A stretch of 64,000 nt of DNA from Paracoccaceae bacterium (GCA_027486345.1 JAIXPH010000030.1:61564-125563); one strand, 5' to 3'. Counted from the stretch's first letter, positions 49,747 to 60,100 are shown. The notes: a model not told the origin generated them from the sequence alone. Program-made: numbers and translations.

Positions 49747-51525
49747 ATGGCCAAGGACGACTCGACCGAACAGCGCGCGCCGTCGCGCCGCGTGGGGGCC
49801 TTGCGGGGGCTTGCTCCCTTTCTTTGGCCCTACCGCCGCCTGACGGTGCTGGCTGGCCTCGCACTGGTGCTGACCGCCGGGGTCAGTCTGATCCTGCCCC
49901 TGGCCGTGCGCCGGGTGATCGACGGCTTCAATCAGGATGTCAGCCTGTTGGACCAATACTTCGGCGCGGCGCTGGTCGTGGCGGCGCTTTTGGCCATCGG
50001 GACGGGCTTGCGCTACTACTTCGTCACGCGACTGGGAGAGCGGGTCGTCGCCGACATCCGCCGCGCGGTGTTTGACCGCGTTCTGGGCATGTCGCCTGCC
50101 TTTTTCGAACGCACCCTGACCGGAGAAGTGCTCTCGCGCATCACCACCGACACCACGCTGATCCTGTCGCTGATCGGCTCGTCCGTCTCGGTCGCGCTGC
50201 GCAATGTGCTGATGCTGCTGGGGGGCCTTGGGCTGTTGTTCTGGACCTCGGGCAAGTTGACGGGGCTGGTGCTGCTGCTGGTGCCTGCGGTCGTGGTGCC
50301 CATCATCGTGCTGGGCCGCCGGTTGCGCGCGCTGTCGCGCGAAAATCAGGACATGATCGCCGAATCCTCGCATTCCGCCGGAGAGGCGCTCTCCGCCGTG
50401 CAGACCGTGCAGGCCTTTACGCATGAGGGACTGACGCGCGGCGGCTTTGCCAATGTGACGGAACGCGCCTATGGCTCCGCCGCCACGCGGATCAAGGTGC
50501 GGGCGTGGATGACCGTGATCGTGATCTTCCTCGTGTTCACGGGCGTTGTCGGCGTGTTGTGGATCGGCGCGCGCGACGTGCGGGCGGGGCAGATGTCGGC
50601 GGGCGAATTGGTGCAGTTTGTCATCTATGCCGTGATGGTGTCAGGCGCGGTGGGCGCCCTGTCGGAAATCTGGGGCGAGGTTCAGCGCGCCGCAGGGGCG
50701 ACCGAACGGTTGGTCGAACTCTTGAACGCCGAAGACACGGTGCAAGACCCCGTCCGCCCCGTGCCCCTGCCCCGCCCGGTGCGCGGCATGATAAGCTTTG
50801 ACAAGGTGACCTTCCGCTATCCGGCCCGGCCCGAGGTCAGCGCCCTGAACGAGGTCAACCTGACCGTCCGCCCCGGCGAAACCGTGGCGCTGGTCGGCCC
50901 GTCGGGGGCGGGCAAGACCACGATCCTGCAACTGCTGCTGCGCTTCTATGACCCGGATGGCGGGACCATCTCGCTCGACGGGATCGCGCTGCCCGACATG
51001 GCCCGCGCCGATTTCCGCCGCGCCATCGCGCTGGTGCCGCAAAGCCCGGTGATCTTTGCCGCCTCGGCGCGCGAGAACATCCGCTTCGGCCGACCCGATG
51101 CGACGGATGCCGAGGTTGAGGAGGCCGCCCGCGCCGCCGCCGCGCATGATTTCATCGCCGCCCTGCCCGGCGGCTATGACGCCTATCTGGGCGAGCGCGG
51201 CGTGATGCTGTCCGGCGGTCAGCGCCAGCGCATCGCCATCGCCCGCGCCATCCTGCGTGACGCCCCGGTTCTGCTGCTGGACGAGGCGACGTCGGCGCTT
51301 GACGCCGAATCCGAACAGGCAGTGCAGGCGGCGGTGGAGCGGTTGTCGGAAAGCCGCACCACGCTGGTCGTGGCCCACCGTCTGGCCACGGTGAAACGCG
51401 CCGACCGCATCGTCGTCTTTGACCAAGGCCGCATCAGCGCCATCGGCACGCATGACGAACTGGTGGCCGAAGGCGGGCTCTATGCCCGTCTCGCCCGCCT
51501 GCAATTCACCGATGGGCAGGCCTGA
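49747..51525 (+). CDS. ABC exporter, fused transmembrane and ATPase domains
   Basis: A 592-residue half-transporter of the MsbA/LmrA type, working as a homodimer. The six-helix transmembrane domain is at about 25-320. The nucleotide-binding domain is at 350-590 with Walker A GPSGAGKTT, signature LSGGQRQR, Walker B VLLLDEATSALD and the H-loop VVAHRLAT. A cytosolic extension and a lack of peptidase domain argue against bacteriocin export. The likely cargo is lipid or drug; unproven. It lies 84 bp after the zinc-ribbon gene and may belong to the same transcription unit. Confidence 0.9.
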   Translation: MAKDDSTEQRAPSRRVGALRGLAPFLWPYRRLTVLAGLALVLTAGVSLILPLAVRRVIDGFNQDVSLLDQYFGAALVVAALLAIGTGLRYYFVTRLGERVVADIRRAVFDRVLGMSPAFFERTLTGEVLSRITTDTTLILSLIGSSVSVALRNVLMLLGGLGLLFWTSGKLTGLVLLLVPAVVVPIIVLGRRLRALSRENQDMIAESSHSAGEALSAVQTVQAFTHEGLTRGGFANVTERAYGSAATRIKVRAWMTVIVIFLVFTGVVGVLWIGARDVRAGQMSAGELVQFVIYAVMVSGAVGALSEIWGEVQRAAGATERLVELLNAEDTVQDPVRPVPLPRPVRGMISFDKVTFRYPARPEVSALNEVNLTVRPGETVALVGPSGAGKTTILQLLLRFYDPDGGTISLDGIALPDMARADFRRAIALVPQSPVIFAASARENIRFGRPDATDAEVEEAARAAAAHDFIAALPGGYDAYLGERGVMLSGGQRQRIAIARAILRDAPVLLLDEATSALDAESEQAVQAAVERLSESRTTLVVAHRLATVKRADRIVVFDQGRISAIGTHDELVAEGGLYARLARLQFTDGQA

Positions 51526-51636
51526 GACGCGTCTGACGTTGCGTTTCCGGGCGGGGCGCACCTTGTAACCGGCCCGGATCATCCGCATCTTCGCCTGAAG
51601 CCCCCGATCACAGAGGGCACAAAACGGGAGGAGACG

Positions 51637-53526
51637 ATGGGGACTTTCGCCAATCTGGCCGACATCAAGGCCATCGAGAATGAAAAGCCGTGGGAACAGC
51701 GTGACGTTGCCCGCAGCATGTATGAATTCCTGACCCGCGCCCGCGATGCCCATGGCGCGCGCCCCGCGATCAGCTATCAGATCTTCTCCGGCCCGCAGGA
51801 CAAGTCGAAGACCCTGACGTGGAATGACCTACACCGTCAGGTGACGCAGGCCGCCAACATGTTCCGCAGCCTTGGCGTGGGCGAAGGCGATGTGGTGGCC
51901 TATGTCCTGCCCAATTGCCTTGAAACCGCCGTCACCTTGCTGGGCGGGGCCGTCGCGGGGATCGTCAACCCGATCAACCCGCTGCTGGAGCCGCAACAGA
52001 TCAGTGCCATCCTGCGCGAGACAAAGGCCAAGGTCGTCGTCACCCTGCGCGGCTTCCCCAAGACCGACGTCCCGCAAAAGGTGGCCGAGGCCGTGCGCCA
52101 CGCCCCCGGCGTCAAGGCGGTGGTGGAGGTGGACCTCGTGCCCTACCTGACCGGCGCGAAACGGCTGATCGTGCCGCTGATCCGCCCCAAGACCCCGGTC
52201 GCGCATTCCGCCAATGTGCTGAACTTCGCAACCGAGATGGCAAAGCACTCCGCTGACCGCCTGACCTTCACCGATGCCAAGACCGACCGCGTCGCCGCCT
52301 ATTTCCACACCGGCGGGACGACGGGCATGCCCAAGGTGGCGCAGCACAAGGTGTCGGGCATGGTCTATAACGGCTGGCTGGGCGCGCGGCTTTTGTTCAA
52401 GGAAACGGACACGGTGATGTGCCCGCTGCCCTTGTTCCATGTCTTCGCCGCCTATCCGGTCCTGATGTCGATGATCGCCTCGGGTGCACATGTGGTGTTC
52501 CCCACCCCGGCGGGCTATCGCGGCGAGGGCGTGTTCGACAACCTCTGGAAACTGGTCGAACGCTACAAGGCGACCTACCTGATCACCGTGCCCACCGCAT
52601 TGGCCGCGCTGATGCAGCGCCCGATCAATGCCGATATCTCCAGCCTGAAGAATGCCTTCTCGGGGTCTGCCCCGCTGCCCATCGAGCTTTACAACCGCTT
52701 CAAGAAGGAAACCGGGATCGAGATCGTCGAAGGCTATGGCCTGACGGAATGCACCTGCCTTGTCTCGGTCAACCCGCCCGGCGGGACCAAGAAGATCGGC
52801 TCGGTCGGCCTGCCCTTCCCGCACACCCATGTCCGCATCCTGCAAAAGACACCCGAAGGCTTCCGCGATTGCGCCGTGGACGAAGTGGGCGAGATTTGCG
52901 TGGCCAACCCCGGCGTCTTCGAAGGCTCGACCTATACCGAGGTGGACAAGAACCGCGACCTCTTTGCCGAAGGCCGCTTCCTGCGGACCGGCGATCTGGG
53001 CCGGATCGACGCGGATGGGTATCTTTACATCACCGGCCGGGCGAAAGACCTGATCATTCGGGGCGGCCACAACATCGACCCCGCCGTGATCGAGGAAGGC
53101 CTGATGAAGCATGAGGCCGTCGCCTTTGTCGGCGCCATCGGCCAGCCGGATCTGCATTCCGGCGAAGTGCCCTGCGCCTATGTCGAACTGGTCAAGGGCA
53201 AGTCCATCGGGATCGAGGAACTGCTGAGTTACGCCCAGACCCATATCCACGAACGCGCGGCCCAGCCGAAGCATATCGAAATCCTGCCGGAACTGCCGAA
53301 AACCGCCGTGGGCAAGGTGTTCAAGCCCGACCTGCGCCGTCTGGCCATCCGCCGCATCTATGACGAGGCGCTGGCCAAGGCGGGCCTGTCGTCCCGCGTG
53401 GTCGAGGTGATCGAAGACAAGAAGCGCGGTCTTGTGGCCCGCGTCAGCCGGTCTGGCAACCCCGCGCGGGAAAAGGTTCAGGACGCCATCGGCGGCTTCA
53501 TCACGCCGTGGGAATTCGCGGACTGA
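51637..53526 (+). CDS. Acyl-CoA synthetase (AMP-dependent)
   Basis: A 629-residue ANL-superfamily enzyme that activates a carboxylic acid to acyl-AMP and acyl-CoA. The P-loop is YFHTGGTTGMPKVAQHK. The adenine-binding segment is EGYGLTEC, the core motif FLRTGDLGRIDADGYLYITGRAKDLIIRGGHNIDP, and the C-terminal catalytic Lys is in LPKTAVGKVFKPDLR. The sequence is typical of alphaproteobacterial medium- or long-chain acyl-CoA synthetases; the actual acid is unknown. Strong GGGAGGAG before the ATG. Confidence 0.92.
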   Translation: MGTFANLADIKAIENEKPWEQRDVARSMYEFLTRARDAHGARPAISYQIFSGPQDKSKTLTWNDLHRQVTQAANMFRSLGVGEGDVVAYVLPNCLETAVTLLGGAVAGIVNPINPLLEPQQISAILRETKAKVVVTLRGFPKTDVPQKVAEAVRHAPGVKAVVEVDLVPYLTGAKRLIVPLIRPKTPVAHSANVLNFATEMAKHSADRLTFTDAKTDRVAAYFHTGGTTGMPKVAQHKVSGMVYNGWLGARLLFKETDTVMCPLPLFHVFAAYPVLMSMIASGAHVVFPTPAGYRGEGVFDNLWKLVERYKATYLITVPTALAALMQRPINADISSLKNAFSGSAPLPIELYNRFKKETGIEIVEGYGLTECTCLVSVNPPGGTKKIGSVGLPFPHTHVRILQKTPEGFRDCAVDEVGEICVANPGVFEGSTYTEVDKNRDLFAEGRFLRTGDLGRIDADGYLYITGRAKDLIIRGGHNIDPAVIEEGLMKHEAVAFVGAIGQPDLHSGEVPCAYVELVKGKSIGIEELLSYAQTHIHERAAQPKHIEILPELPKTAVGKVFKPDLRRLAIRRIYDEALAKAGLSSRVVEVIEDKKRGLVARVSRSGNPAREKVQDAIGGFITPWEFAD

Positions 53527-53660
53527 GACAACGTCCCGGCGCGGTGGGCCAACTCACCGCGCCGTGAACTGCGGGCTTCAAGGAATCACCGGACAGATTG
53601 CAATCTCGGCATATCCGGCGCGCAGATTTTTGCGCCAGCTTGATTGACGATGGTGATTTG

Positions 53661-54182
53661 ATGAAATCGATGCTTGCCTGCGGCCTTGCCGCCGTGATCC
53701 TGACCCCGGTTTCCGCATGGGCCGAGGCCCAATCCGAGGTTGTCTTTTCCCACAAGCACTGGACGGTCGAGGCCGTGGCCTTCGACGATGGCAGTTTCGG
53801 CTGTGTCGCGCAGGTGTCAGCCCCCGGTGACAGCTTCTCGCTCTGGGTGTTGCAGGACCAGACGGTCAAGCTGCAATTCTATTCCGACGACTGGCAGTTC
53901 GACGAAGGCACCGCCGATCTGATGATCCAGATCGACCGCCGGTCGCCCTGGACGCTGAACGAAGCGGACCTTTACGAAAACTCGGTCCTCTTCACTTTGG
54001 GCGACGACGATGCGGCCTATGGTTTCATCAAGGAAATCGCGCGCGGGTCGCGGCTGTACCTGATGGATGACGGCGGCGACGGGGTGAAGGATTACTCGCT
54101 GGCCGGGTCCAGCGCCTCGATCGCGGCGCTGGGGGAATGTGGCGACGTGCTGAACGAAGATCCGTCCAACCCGTTCAAGTGA
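53661..54182 (+). CDS. Predicted exported protein of unknown function
   Basis: A 173-residue protein with a Sec signal peptide (MKSMLACGLAAVILTPVSAWA, cleavage after AWA). The mature part is acidic and beta-rich with two cysteines (near positions 49 and 159) that may form a disulfide. The first part resembles periplasmic invasion-protein-B-like folds (VFSHKHWTVEAVAFDDGSFGCVAQV), though this is weak. The frame starts earlier at a TTG (53598), but the signal peptide fixes the start. Confidence 0.7.
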   Translation: MKSMLACGLAAVILTPVSAWAEAQSEVVFSHKHWTVEAVAFDDGSFGCVAQVSAPGDSFSLWVLQDQTVKLQFYSDDWQFDEGTADLMIQIDRRSPWTLNEADLYENSVLFTLGDDDAAYGFIKEIARGSRLYLMDDGGDGVKDYSLAGSSASIAALGECGDVLNEDPSNPFK

Positions 54183-54617
54183 TCAGACGTCCATCCAGAT
54201 CGTCACCGGCCCGTCGTTGTTCAGGCTCACATCCATGTTGGCACCGAAGATGCCGTTTTCCACCGGCACGCCCTCGGCCCGCAACCGGTCACTGAAGTAG
54301 TCATACAGCCGCTTGCCCTCATCCGGTTTGGCGGCGGTGGAAAAGCCGGGACGGTTGCCGCGCAGATCGGCGGCGAGGGTGAATTGGCTGACCACCAAGG
54401 CCGCGCCGCCGATATCGCGGATGGAGAGGTTCATCTTCCCCGCCTCATCCTTGAAAATCCGCATCTTGGCGATCTTGGCCGCCAGTTGGTCGGCCTTGGC
54501 GTCGGTGTCGCCCTCCATCGCGCAGATCAGGATCATCAGGCCGGGACCGATTTCGCCCGTGACTTTGCCTTCAACCGTGACAGAGGCACGGCTGACGCGC
54601 TGAAGAACCGCCCTCAC
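54183..54617 (-). CDS. dtd: D-aminoacyl-tRNA deacylase
   Basis: A 144-residue DTD that removes D-amino acids and glycine mischarged on tRNA. The chirality motifs are [16 protein letters not shown] (the SQFTL site) and the C-terminal [11 protein letters not shown] (Gly-cis-Pro, NxGPxT). The GTG start at 54617 overlaps the kinase stop (GTGA), giving the usual N-terminus (M)[10 protein letters not shown]. An upstream GTG five codons earlier would overlap the kinase further. Confidence 0.9.
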   Translation of the reverse strand: MRAVLQRVSRASVTVEGKVTGEIGPGLMILICAMEGDTDAKADQLAAKIAKMRIFKDEAGKMNLSIRDIGGAALVVSQFTLAADLRGNRPGFSTAAKPDEGKRLYDYFSDRLRAEGVPVENGIFGANMDVSLNNDGPVTIWMDV

Positions 54618-55537
54618 AGTTCGTTCCGCCACGGCGGGTTGGCCCCGGCGCGGCTGACGGTCACGGCGGCGGATTGCGCGCCCAGCGTCAGCGCCGCATC
54701 CAGCACGGCATCGGACAGCGACGCCACGCCCGCCTTGGTCAGGACCCCGGCCTCATGCAGCGCGCACAGAACCCCGGCGTTGAAGGTATCGCCCGCGCCG
54801 ACGGTATCGACCACAGTCACCTTTTGCGACGGCACGAACCGCTCGCCCGTTGCGGTGATGGCGCGTGCCCCTTGCGCTCCTTCGGTGATGAACACCACCT
54901 TCGGCCCCTTGGCGACAATGCCGCGCGCCAGCGTCACGACATCGCCGGCCCCTTCCAGCCAGTGCAGGTCCTCATCCGACAGCTTCACGATATCGGCCCG
55001 CGCGATCATGCGCTCGATGCGGGCGCGGTATTCGGTCTCTTTCCCGGCGATGAAACCCGGGCGGATGTTGGGGTCGATCATGGTGACGCGCGACGGGGCT
55101 TCGCGGGCTTGCAACGCCTCATAGGTGCTGGCGGCGGGGTCGTTCACCAAGGAAATCCCACCAAAGAACAGCGCACCCACATCGGCGGGCAGCACGGGCA
55201 ATTGGTCCAAGGACAGCATCCGCCCAGCGGTGTTCTCGTCATAAAAGGCATAGGTCGCCTGCCCATCCACCAGTTTGACAAAAGCCACCGTGGTGGGCCG
55301 ACCCGAGCGCGCGCAGAACTGGGTGTCCACCTTGGACGCTTCCAGCGTCTCGGTAAGATTTTCGCCCAGCATGTCGGTGGAGATGCCCGAGAAAAACGCC
55401 GAAGGCGCCCCAAGCCGCCCCAGCGCAATCGCCGTGTTGAACACCGCACCGCCCGCATAGGGCGAAAAGGCAGGCTCACCCAGCGTGGTCGTGCGGGGCA
55501 GCATGTCGATCAGGGCTTCACCACAGCTCAGAATCAT
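54614..55537 (-). CDS. PfkB-family carbohydrate kinase (fructokinase-like)
   Basis: A 307-residue ribokinase-fold sugar kinase. N-terminal [16 protein letters not shown] and the glycine motif [17 protein letters not shown] bind sugar. The C-terminal signature [17 protein letters not shown] supplies the catalytic Asp and the anion hole. The sequence fits fructokinase (2-dehydro-3-deoxygluconate kinase is an alternative). It overlaps dtd by four bases, so the two are co-translated, an arrangement without obvious functional link. Confidence 0.88.
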   Translation of the reverse strand: MILSCGEALIDMLPRTTTLGEPAFSPYAGGAVFNTAIALGRLGAPSAFFSGISTDMLGENLTETLEASKVDTQFCARSGRPTTVAFVKLVDGQATYAFYDENTAGRMLSLDQLPVLPADVGALFFGGISLVNDPAASTYEALQAREAPSRVTMIDPNIRPGFIAGKETEYRARIERMIARADIVKLSDEDLHWLEGAGDVVTLARGIVAKGPKVVFITEGAQGARAITATGERFVPSQKVTVVDTVGAGDTFNAGVLCALHEAGVLTKAGVASLSDAVLDAALTLGAQSAAVTVSRAGANPPWRNEL

Positions 55538-55605
55538 CTCTCGTCCTCCATCATCGCAGGTGGGACCATAGCAGAGCGCCACATGTTAGCGCAAACATGT
55601 GCCCT

Positions 55606-55650
55606 GTTTTCTCCGCTCAAATATCCCAAGGGGGTGTGGAGGTGTGAAAC
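55606..55650 (+). repeat. AAATATCC/G-run dispersed repeat, copy 7
   Basis: GTTTTCTCCGCTCAAATATCC-like head, then AAGGGGGTGTGG and a GGGGGT/ACCCCC-type hairpin. With copy 8 it forms a subfamily headed TTTTCTC rather than CTTCCCC. It lies upstream of the kinase start and after the SAICAR synthase stop, both on the minus strand. Confidence 0.65.
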
Positions 55651-55666
55651 CCCCACTCCTGCCCGG

Positions 55667-56641
55667 TCAGACAAACCAGCGGCTGAGATTGCCGCGCACC
55701 CGGTCCAGCACGCTGGCCCCGGCAACATCCTGCACGAACGACGCCCCGGTGATGGCGGCAAAAGCATCGGCATAGACCTGTGCGGTCTTGGCAATCATCT
55801 CAGCCGGGATTTCGGGGATCGGATCGGTATAGGGGTCACAGCGTTCCGCCACCCAGGACCGGATCACGTCCTTGTCGAAACTTGGCGGACGGCCGCCGCT
55901 GGCAAAGGCGGCCTCATAGCCCTCCGCGATCCAGTAGCGGCTGGAGTCGGGCGTGTGAATCTCATCGGCCAACAGGATCTTGCCCGCCGCATCGGTGCCG
56001 AATTCGTACTTCGTATCGACAAGGATCAGCCCGCGTTCCGCCGCCATCGCCTGCCCGCGCGCAAAAAGCGCCAGCGCCTTCTGGGACACCTCATCCCATT
56101 GGGCTTGAGTGAGCAGCCCCTGCGCAACGATGTCCTCTGCCGTCAGCGGTTCATCATGACCGCCGTCAAAGGCCTTCGACGTCGGCGTGATGATCGGCTG
56201 CGGCAGCGCCTGATTGTCGCGCAAGCCGTCCGGAAGCACATGGCCATACATCGCGCGCTGGCCTTTCTTGTACAGCGTCAGCACCGACGTCCCGGTGGTC
56301 CCCGCCAGATAGCCACGCACCACAATCTCAACCGGCAGGATGGTCAGTTTCTTGCCGATCACCACATTGGGGTCCGGATAGGCCAGCACATGATTGCCGC
56401 AGATATCCGCGGTATGGTCAAACCAGAACCGCGCCACCTGCGTCAGCACCTGCCCCTTGCCGGGAATAGCCGCGAGGATGCGGTCAAAGGCCGAAATCCG
56501 GTCGCTAGAGATCAGGATACGCGCGCCCTCGGGAAACTCCGCACTCGCGGGCAGGTCATAGCAATCGCGCACCTTGCCGAAATAGGGATTGGGCAGCTCG
56601 GCGATGCGCGCCTCGGGAAGGATGCGGCCAAGGTCGATCAT
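55667..56641 (-). CDS. purC2: SAICAR synthase, long form (second PurC)
   Basis: A 324-residue SAICAR synthase of the long, Ade1-like type, clearly different from the 255-residue enzyme at 28671. Signatures: [10 protein letters not shown] near the N-terminus (ATP loop GKVRD), [68 protein letters not shown], and [33 protein letters not shown]. All catalytic motifs look intact. The ATG at 56641 follows a GGAGGCCCCG site. It is not next to other purine genes. Possible roles: backup enzyme, condition-specific isozyme, or a related ligase. Confidence 0.92.
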   Translation of the reverse strand: MIDLGRILPEARIAELPNPYFGKVRDCYDLPASAEFPEGARILISSDRISAFDRILAAIPGKGQVLTQVARFWFDHTADICGNHVLAYPDPNVVIGKKLTILPVEIVVRGYLAGTTGTSVLTLYKKGQRAMYGHVLPDGLRDNQALPQPIITPTSKAFDGGHDEPLTAEDIVAQGLLTQAQWDEVSQKALALFARGQAMAAERGLILVDTKYEFGTDAAGKILLADEIHTPDSSRYWIAEGYEAAFASGGRPPSFDKDVIRSWVAERCDPYTDPIPEIPAEMIAKTAQVYADAFAAITGASFVQDVAGASVLDRVRGNLSRWFV

Positions 56642-56771
56642 CGGGGCCTCCGCTGGGGTTCGGGATGGTCGCCTCATGGGCCGGAGGGGCGGGAAAGTCA
56701 ACCGGGCGGGGAGCCAAGCCTTTCCGCCCCGGGTTTCCCGTGCCACCATGCACCACAAGGGAGCTCGCTTC

Positions 56772-57449
56772 ATGACCATCACCACCCTCGTCTTTGACGC
56801 CTATGGCACGCTGTTCGATGTCACCGGGGCCGCGCGGATCGCGGCAGAGGGGCCGGAGGGCGCGGCCTTGGCCGACCGCTGGCCGCTTCTGGCCGGCGAA
56901 TGGCGCCGCAAGCAGTTGGAATACACGTGGCAGCGCGCCATCACCGGGGGGCATGCGCCCTTTGACGTGGTGACGGCCGAGGCGCTGGATTGGGCGCTGG
57001 AGGCGCTGAACCTCTCCGACCCCGCCCTGCGTGCGCGGCTTTTGGCGCTGTACGACGAACTCCCCGCCTTCCCAGAGGTGCCGGAGGTCCTGACCAACCT
57101 GAAAAGCACGGGCTACCGGCTGGCGATCCTGTCGAACGGCACGCCCCGGATGCTGGCCAGCATGACCCGCGCGGCAGGGCTGGAGGCGCTGATCCCTGAC
57201 CTCTTGTCCGTCGAATCCGTGCGCGTCTACAAACCCGATTTCAAGGTCTACGCGCTGGTCGAACCCGCGCTTGGCGCAAAACCGGCTGAGGTTCTGTTCG
57301 TCTCGGCCAATGGCTGGGACATTGCGGGGGCGGCACGGTTCGGGTTCAACACGGCTTGGGTCAATCGCACGGGCCAGCCGATGGACCGCTTGCCGCAACG
57401 GCCCAAATACATCCTGCGTGACCTGACCGAGGTGCCCAAATGCCTGTGA
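56772..57449 (+). CDS. Haloacid dehalogenase, type II (L-2-haloacid)
   Basis: A 225-residue HAD-superfamily hydrolase. The nucleophile D9 is in [11 protein letters not shown]. The Ser/Asn motif is LSNGTP, the Lys is in [11 protein letters not shown], and the acidic motif is [11 protein letters not shown], with the Asn in SANGWD typical of type II 2-haloacid dehalogenases. It would release halide from L-2-haloacids such as 2-chloropropionate, though natural substrates may differ. First gene of a tight unit: its end overlaps the next start by ten bases. Confidence 0.87.
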   Translation: MTITTLVFDAYGTLFDVTGAARIAAEGPEGAALADRWPLLAGEWRRKQLEYTWQRAITGGHAPFDVVTAEALDWALEALNLSDPALRARLLALYDELPAFPEVPEVLTNLKSTGYRLAILSNGTPRMLASMTRAAGLEALIPDLLSVESVRVYKPDFKVYALVEPALGAKPAEVLFVSANGWDIAGAARFGFNTAWVNRTGQPMDRLPQRPKYILRDLTEVPKCL

Positions 57450-58267
57450 CCTTTCCCGCCCACGACGGCGCGCTGCTGGCCTACCGGGATGAGGGCGCGG
57501 GGCTGCCGCTGCTGTGCCTGCCCGGCCTGACCCGGACGATGGCGGATTTCGACTACATGATCCCGCATCTGCCCGCCGGTATCCGCCTCATCCGCATGGA
57601 TTATCGCGGGCGCGGGGATAGCCAGTGGACGGGGGCCGCGACCTATACCGTCCCGCAAGAGGCGCAGGATGCGCTGGCGCTTCTGGACCATCTCGGCGTC
57701 GCCAAGGCAGCGGTGCTGGGCACCTCGCGCGGCGGGTTGATCGGCATGGTGCTGGCGGCCATCGCCAAGGATCGGCTCTTGGGCCTGTGCCTGAACGACA
57801 TCGGCCCGGTGATCGAACGCGACGGTCTGGCCAAGATCAAGGATTACGTCGGGCGCAACCCAGTCTCCAAAACCCATCAGACGCTGGCGGCGTCGATGCC
57901 GCGCACGATGGCAGGCTTTGCCAATGTCCCTGACAGCCGCTGGATGGAGGAGGCTGTGAAACACTACCGCGCCACCGAAACCGGACTCCAGATCACCTAT
58001 GACCCGACCCTGCGCGACAGCTTCCTTGCCGCCTTCGAAGGCCCGCCCGTCGATATGTGGCCGCTGTGGCAGGCCACCACGGGGCTGCCCGTCGCGCTGA
58101 TCCGGGGGGCGAATTCTGACCTGCTGTCGTCCGAAACCGTGGCGCAGATGCGGAGCATCCACCCCGACCTGAGCTTTGCCGATGTCCCCGACCGCGCCCA
58201 TATCCCCTTTCTGGATGAGCCGGAGTCCGTCTCGGTTCTTCACCAATTCCTGAGGGCCGTCGCATGA
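57440..58267 (+). CDS. Alpha/beta hydrolase
   Basis: A 275-residue alpha/beta-fold hydrolase. The oxyanion region is LLCLPGLTRTMADFDYM, the nucleophile elbow is L-G-T-S96-R-G-G, and the catalytic His lies in PDRAHIPFLDEPES near 252, with an Asp candidate in RGANSDLLS. The substrate is likely an ester or enol-lactone; unknown. Coupled to neighbours by overlaps on both sides (10 bp upstream; ATGA with the dehydratase at 58264). Confidence 0.85.
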   Translation: MPVTFPAHDGALLAYRDEGAGLPLLCLPGLTRTMADFDYMIPHLPAGIRLIRMDYRGRGDSQWTGAATYTVPQEAQDALALLDHLGVAKAAVLGTSRGGLIGMVLAAIAKDRLLGLCLNDIGPVIERDGLAKIKDYVGRNPVSKTHQTLAASMPRTMAGFANVPDSRWMEEAVKHYRATETGLQITYDPTLRDSFLAAFEGPPVDMWPLWQATTGLPVALIRGANSDLLSSETVAQMRSIHPDLSFADVPDRAHIPFLDEPESVSVLHQFLRAVA

Positions 58268-59235
58268 CCGATATAGCGCTGATCCGTGCCGCCGCCTCGC
58301 GCATGGCCGGGGCGGTGGTGGAAACGCCGCTGCTGGCCTCGCCCCTTCTGGACCGGATCGCCGGGCGGCGGGTGCTGGTGAAGGCGGAGTGCCTGCAAAT
58401 CACCGGCTCGTTCAAGCTGCGCGGCGCTTGGGCGGCGCTATCCGCCCTGCCCGATGACATTCGCGCGAAGGGCGTGATCGCCTATTCGTCCGGCAATCAT
58501 GCCCAAGGCGTGGCCCTCGCCGCCGCGCGCCACGGTGTGCCTGCGGTGATCGTGATGCCCGCCGATGCCCCCGCCATCAAGATCGCCAACACCCGCGCCT
58601 ACGGGGCCGAGGTGATCCTTTATGACCGCGCCGCCAAGGACCGCGACTCCATCGGCGCTGCCCTAGTGGCGGAACGTGGCCTGACGCTGGTCAAACCCTA
58701 TGACGACGCGCAGGTCATCGCAGGGCAAGGCTCCGTCGGGTTGGAGATCGCGGCCCAAGCCGCCGCCCTTGGCCTGCGCGAGGGCGCGGTCATCACCTGC
58801 TGCGGCGGTGGCGGTCTGGCATCGGGCATCGCCTTGGCGCTGGAGGCAGAGGCCCCCGGCCTGCGCCTGCACACGGCGGAACCCGAAGGCTTTGACGATA
58901 TGGCCCGCTCTTTGGCAAGCGGAACCATCCAGCGCAACGATCGGCTGACCGGGTCCATTTGCGATGCCATCCTGACGCCACAACCGGGCGATCTGACCTT
59001 CCCTATCTTGCACCGGCTCGCCGGTCCGGGTCAGGTCGTCACCGACGATCAGGCGTTGCAAGCAGTGGCGCTGGCCTTTCGCCATTTGCATATCGTGCTG
59101 GAACCCGGCGGCGCTGTGGCGCTTGCCGCTGCCCTCTTCTGCCCCGACCTGCCCCAAACGGTCATCGCCGTCGCCACAGGCGGCAACACCGATGCCGAGA
59201 TGTTCCGCCGCGCGCTGGCCACCCTTGACGCCTGA
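58264..59235 (+). CDS. Threonine/serine dehydratase, PLP-dependent
   Basis: A 323-residue fold-type II PLP enzyme. The PLP lysine is K51 in ITGSFKLRGAWAA, the Ser/Asn loop YSSGNHAQGVALAA, and the glycine phosphate cradle ITCCGGGGLASG. It lacks the C-terminal ACT-like regulatory domain of biosynthetic IlvA, so it is a short catabolic type (Ser/Thr dehydratase, serine racemase or 3-hydroxyaspartate dehydratase). Given the overlaps with the dehalogenase/hydrolase genes it probably has a catabolic role. Confidence 0.87.
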   Translation: MTDIALIRAAASRMAGAVVETPLLASPLLDRIAGRRVLVKAECLQITGSFKLRGAWAALSALPDDIRAKGVIAYSSGNHAQGVALAAARHGVPAVIVMPADAPAIKIANTRAYGAEVILYDRAAKDRDSIGAALVAERGLTLVKPYDDAQVIAGQGSVGLEIAAQAAALGLREGAVITCCGGGGLASGIALALEAEAPGLRLHTAEPEGFDDMARSLASGTIQRNDRLTGSICDAILTPQPGDLTFPILHRLAGPGQVVTDDQALQAVALAFRHLHIVLEPGGAVALAAALFCPDLPQTVIAVATGGNTDAEMFRRALATLDA

Positions 59236-59252
59236 TCCTCTGAGAGACCTGA

Positions 59253-60041
59253 ATGCCCGCCGTTTTCCTGCCCGACCTGCGCCTGAATGCCGAACTCTCC
59301 GGCCCCGCTGACGGCCCCGCCCTTGTGCTGATCCATGCGCTGGGAACGGACCTGCACCTATGGGATCACCTGATCCCGCTGCTGCCGCCCACCCTGCGCC
59401 TCCTGCGCTTTGACCTGCGCGGGCATGGTGCCTCGGATGTGCCGCCCGCCCCCTACAGCATGGGTGCCCTTATCCGCGATGCCGAACGGCTGATGGATCA
59501 CTTCGCCCTTAGGGATGCCGTCGTCCTTGGCGTCTCGCTGGGCGGGCTGATCGCCCAAGGGCTGGCCGTCAAACGGCTGGATCTTGTGCGCGGGCTGGTG
59601 CTGTCCAACACCGCCGCCAAGATCGGCCGCCCCGAACAGTGGCAAGACCGCATCGCCACGGTGCGCGCCGCTGGGTTGGAGTCCTTCGCCGATGGTGCGA
59701 TGGAGCGGTGGTTTGGCCGCGACTGGCGCACCACCCCCGCCATGCCCGCCCGCCGCGCGCGCCTGACGTCCATGAACCCCGAGGGCTGGTGTGGCTGTGC
59801 CGCCGCCATCGCGGGCACCGATTTCTACGAAACCACCGCCACCCTGCGCCTGCCGACCCTTGTCTTTGCCGGGTCCAATGACGCCGCCACCCCGCCCGAT
59901 CTGGTGCGCGAAACCGCCGAGTTGATCCCCGGCCACCGCTTCCAGCTGCTCCGTCGCGCAGGGCATCTGCCGATGGTGGAAAAACCCGCCGAATTTGCCG
60001 CCGTCCTCACAGCTTTTCTGGACGGCATCGGCCACACCTGA
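59253..60041 (+). CDS. pcaD: 3-oxoadipate enol-lactonase-like hydrolase
   Basis: A 262-residue alpha/beta hydrolase matching PcaD (beta-ketoadipate enol-lactone hydrolase): HALGTDLHLWDHLIPLLPPTLRLLRFDLRGHGAS, nucleophile S95 in LGVSLGGLIAQGLA, Asp in FAGSNDAATPPDLV, His in RRAGHLPMVEKP. No other pca or cat genes are present, so either it is a stray pathway member or the substrate differs. It starts 17 bp after the dehydratase. Confidence 0.82.
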   Translation: MPAVFLPDLRLNAELSGPADGPALVLIHALGTDLHLWDHLIPLLPPTLRLLRFDLRGHGASDVPPAPYSMGALIRDAERLMDHFALRDAVVLGVSLGGLIAQGLAVKRLDLVRGLVLSNTAAKIGRPEQWQDRIATVRAAGLESFADGAMERWFGRDWRTTPAMPARRARLTSMNPEGWCGCAAAIAGTDFYETTATLRLPTLVFAGSNDAATPPDLVRETAELIPGHRFQLLRRAGHLPMVEKPAEFAAVLTAFLDGIGHT

Positions 60042-60100
60042 TCCAAAAGCGGCACGTCCCGGTCGCAAACCACCACGCCCTGCCGCCTTTCCGCGCCTAG

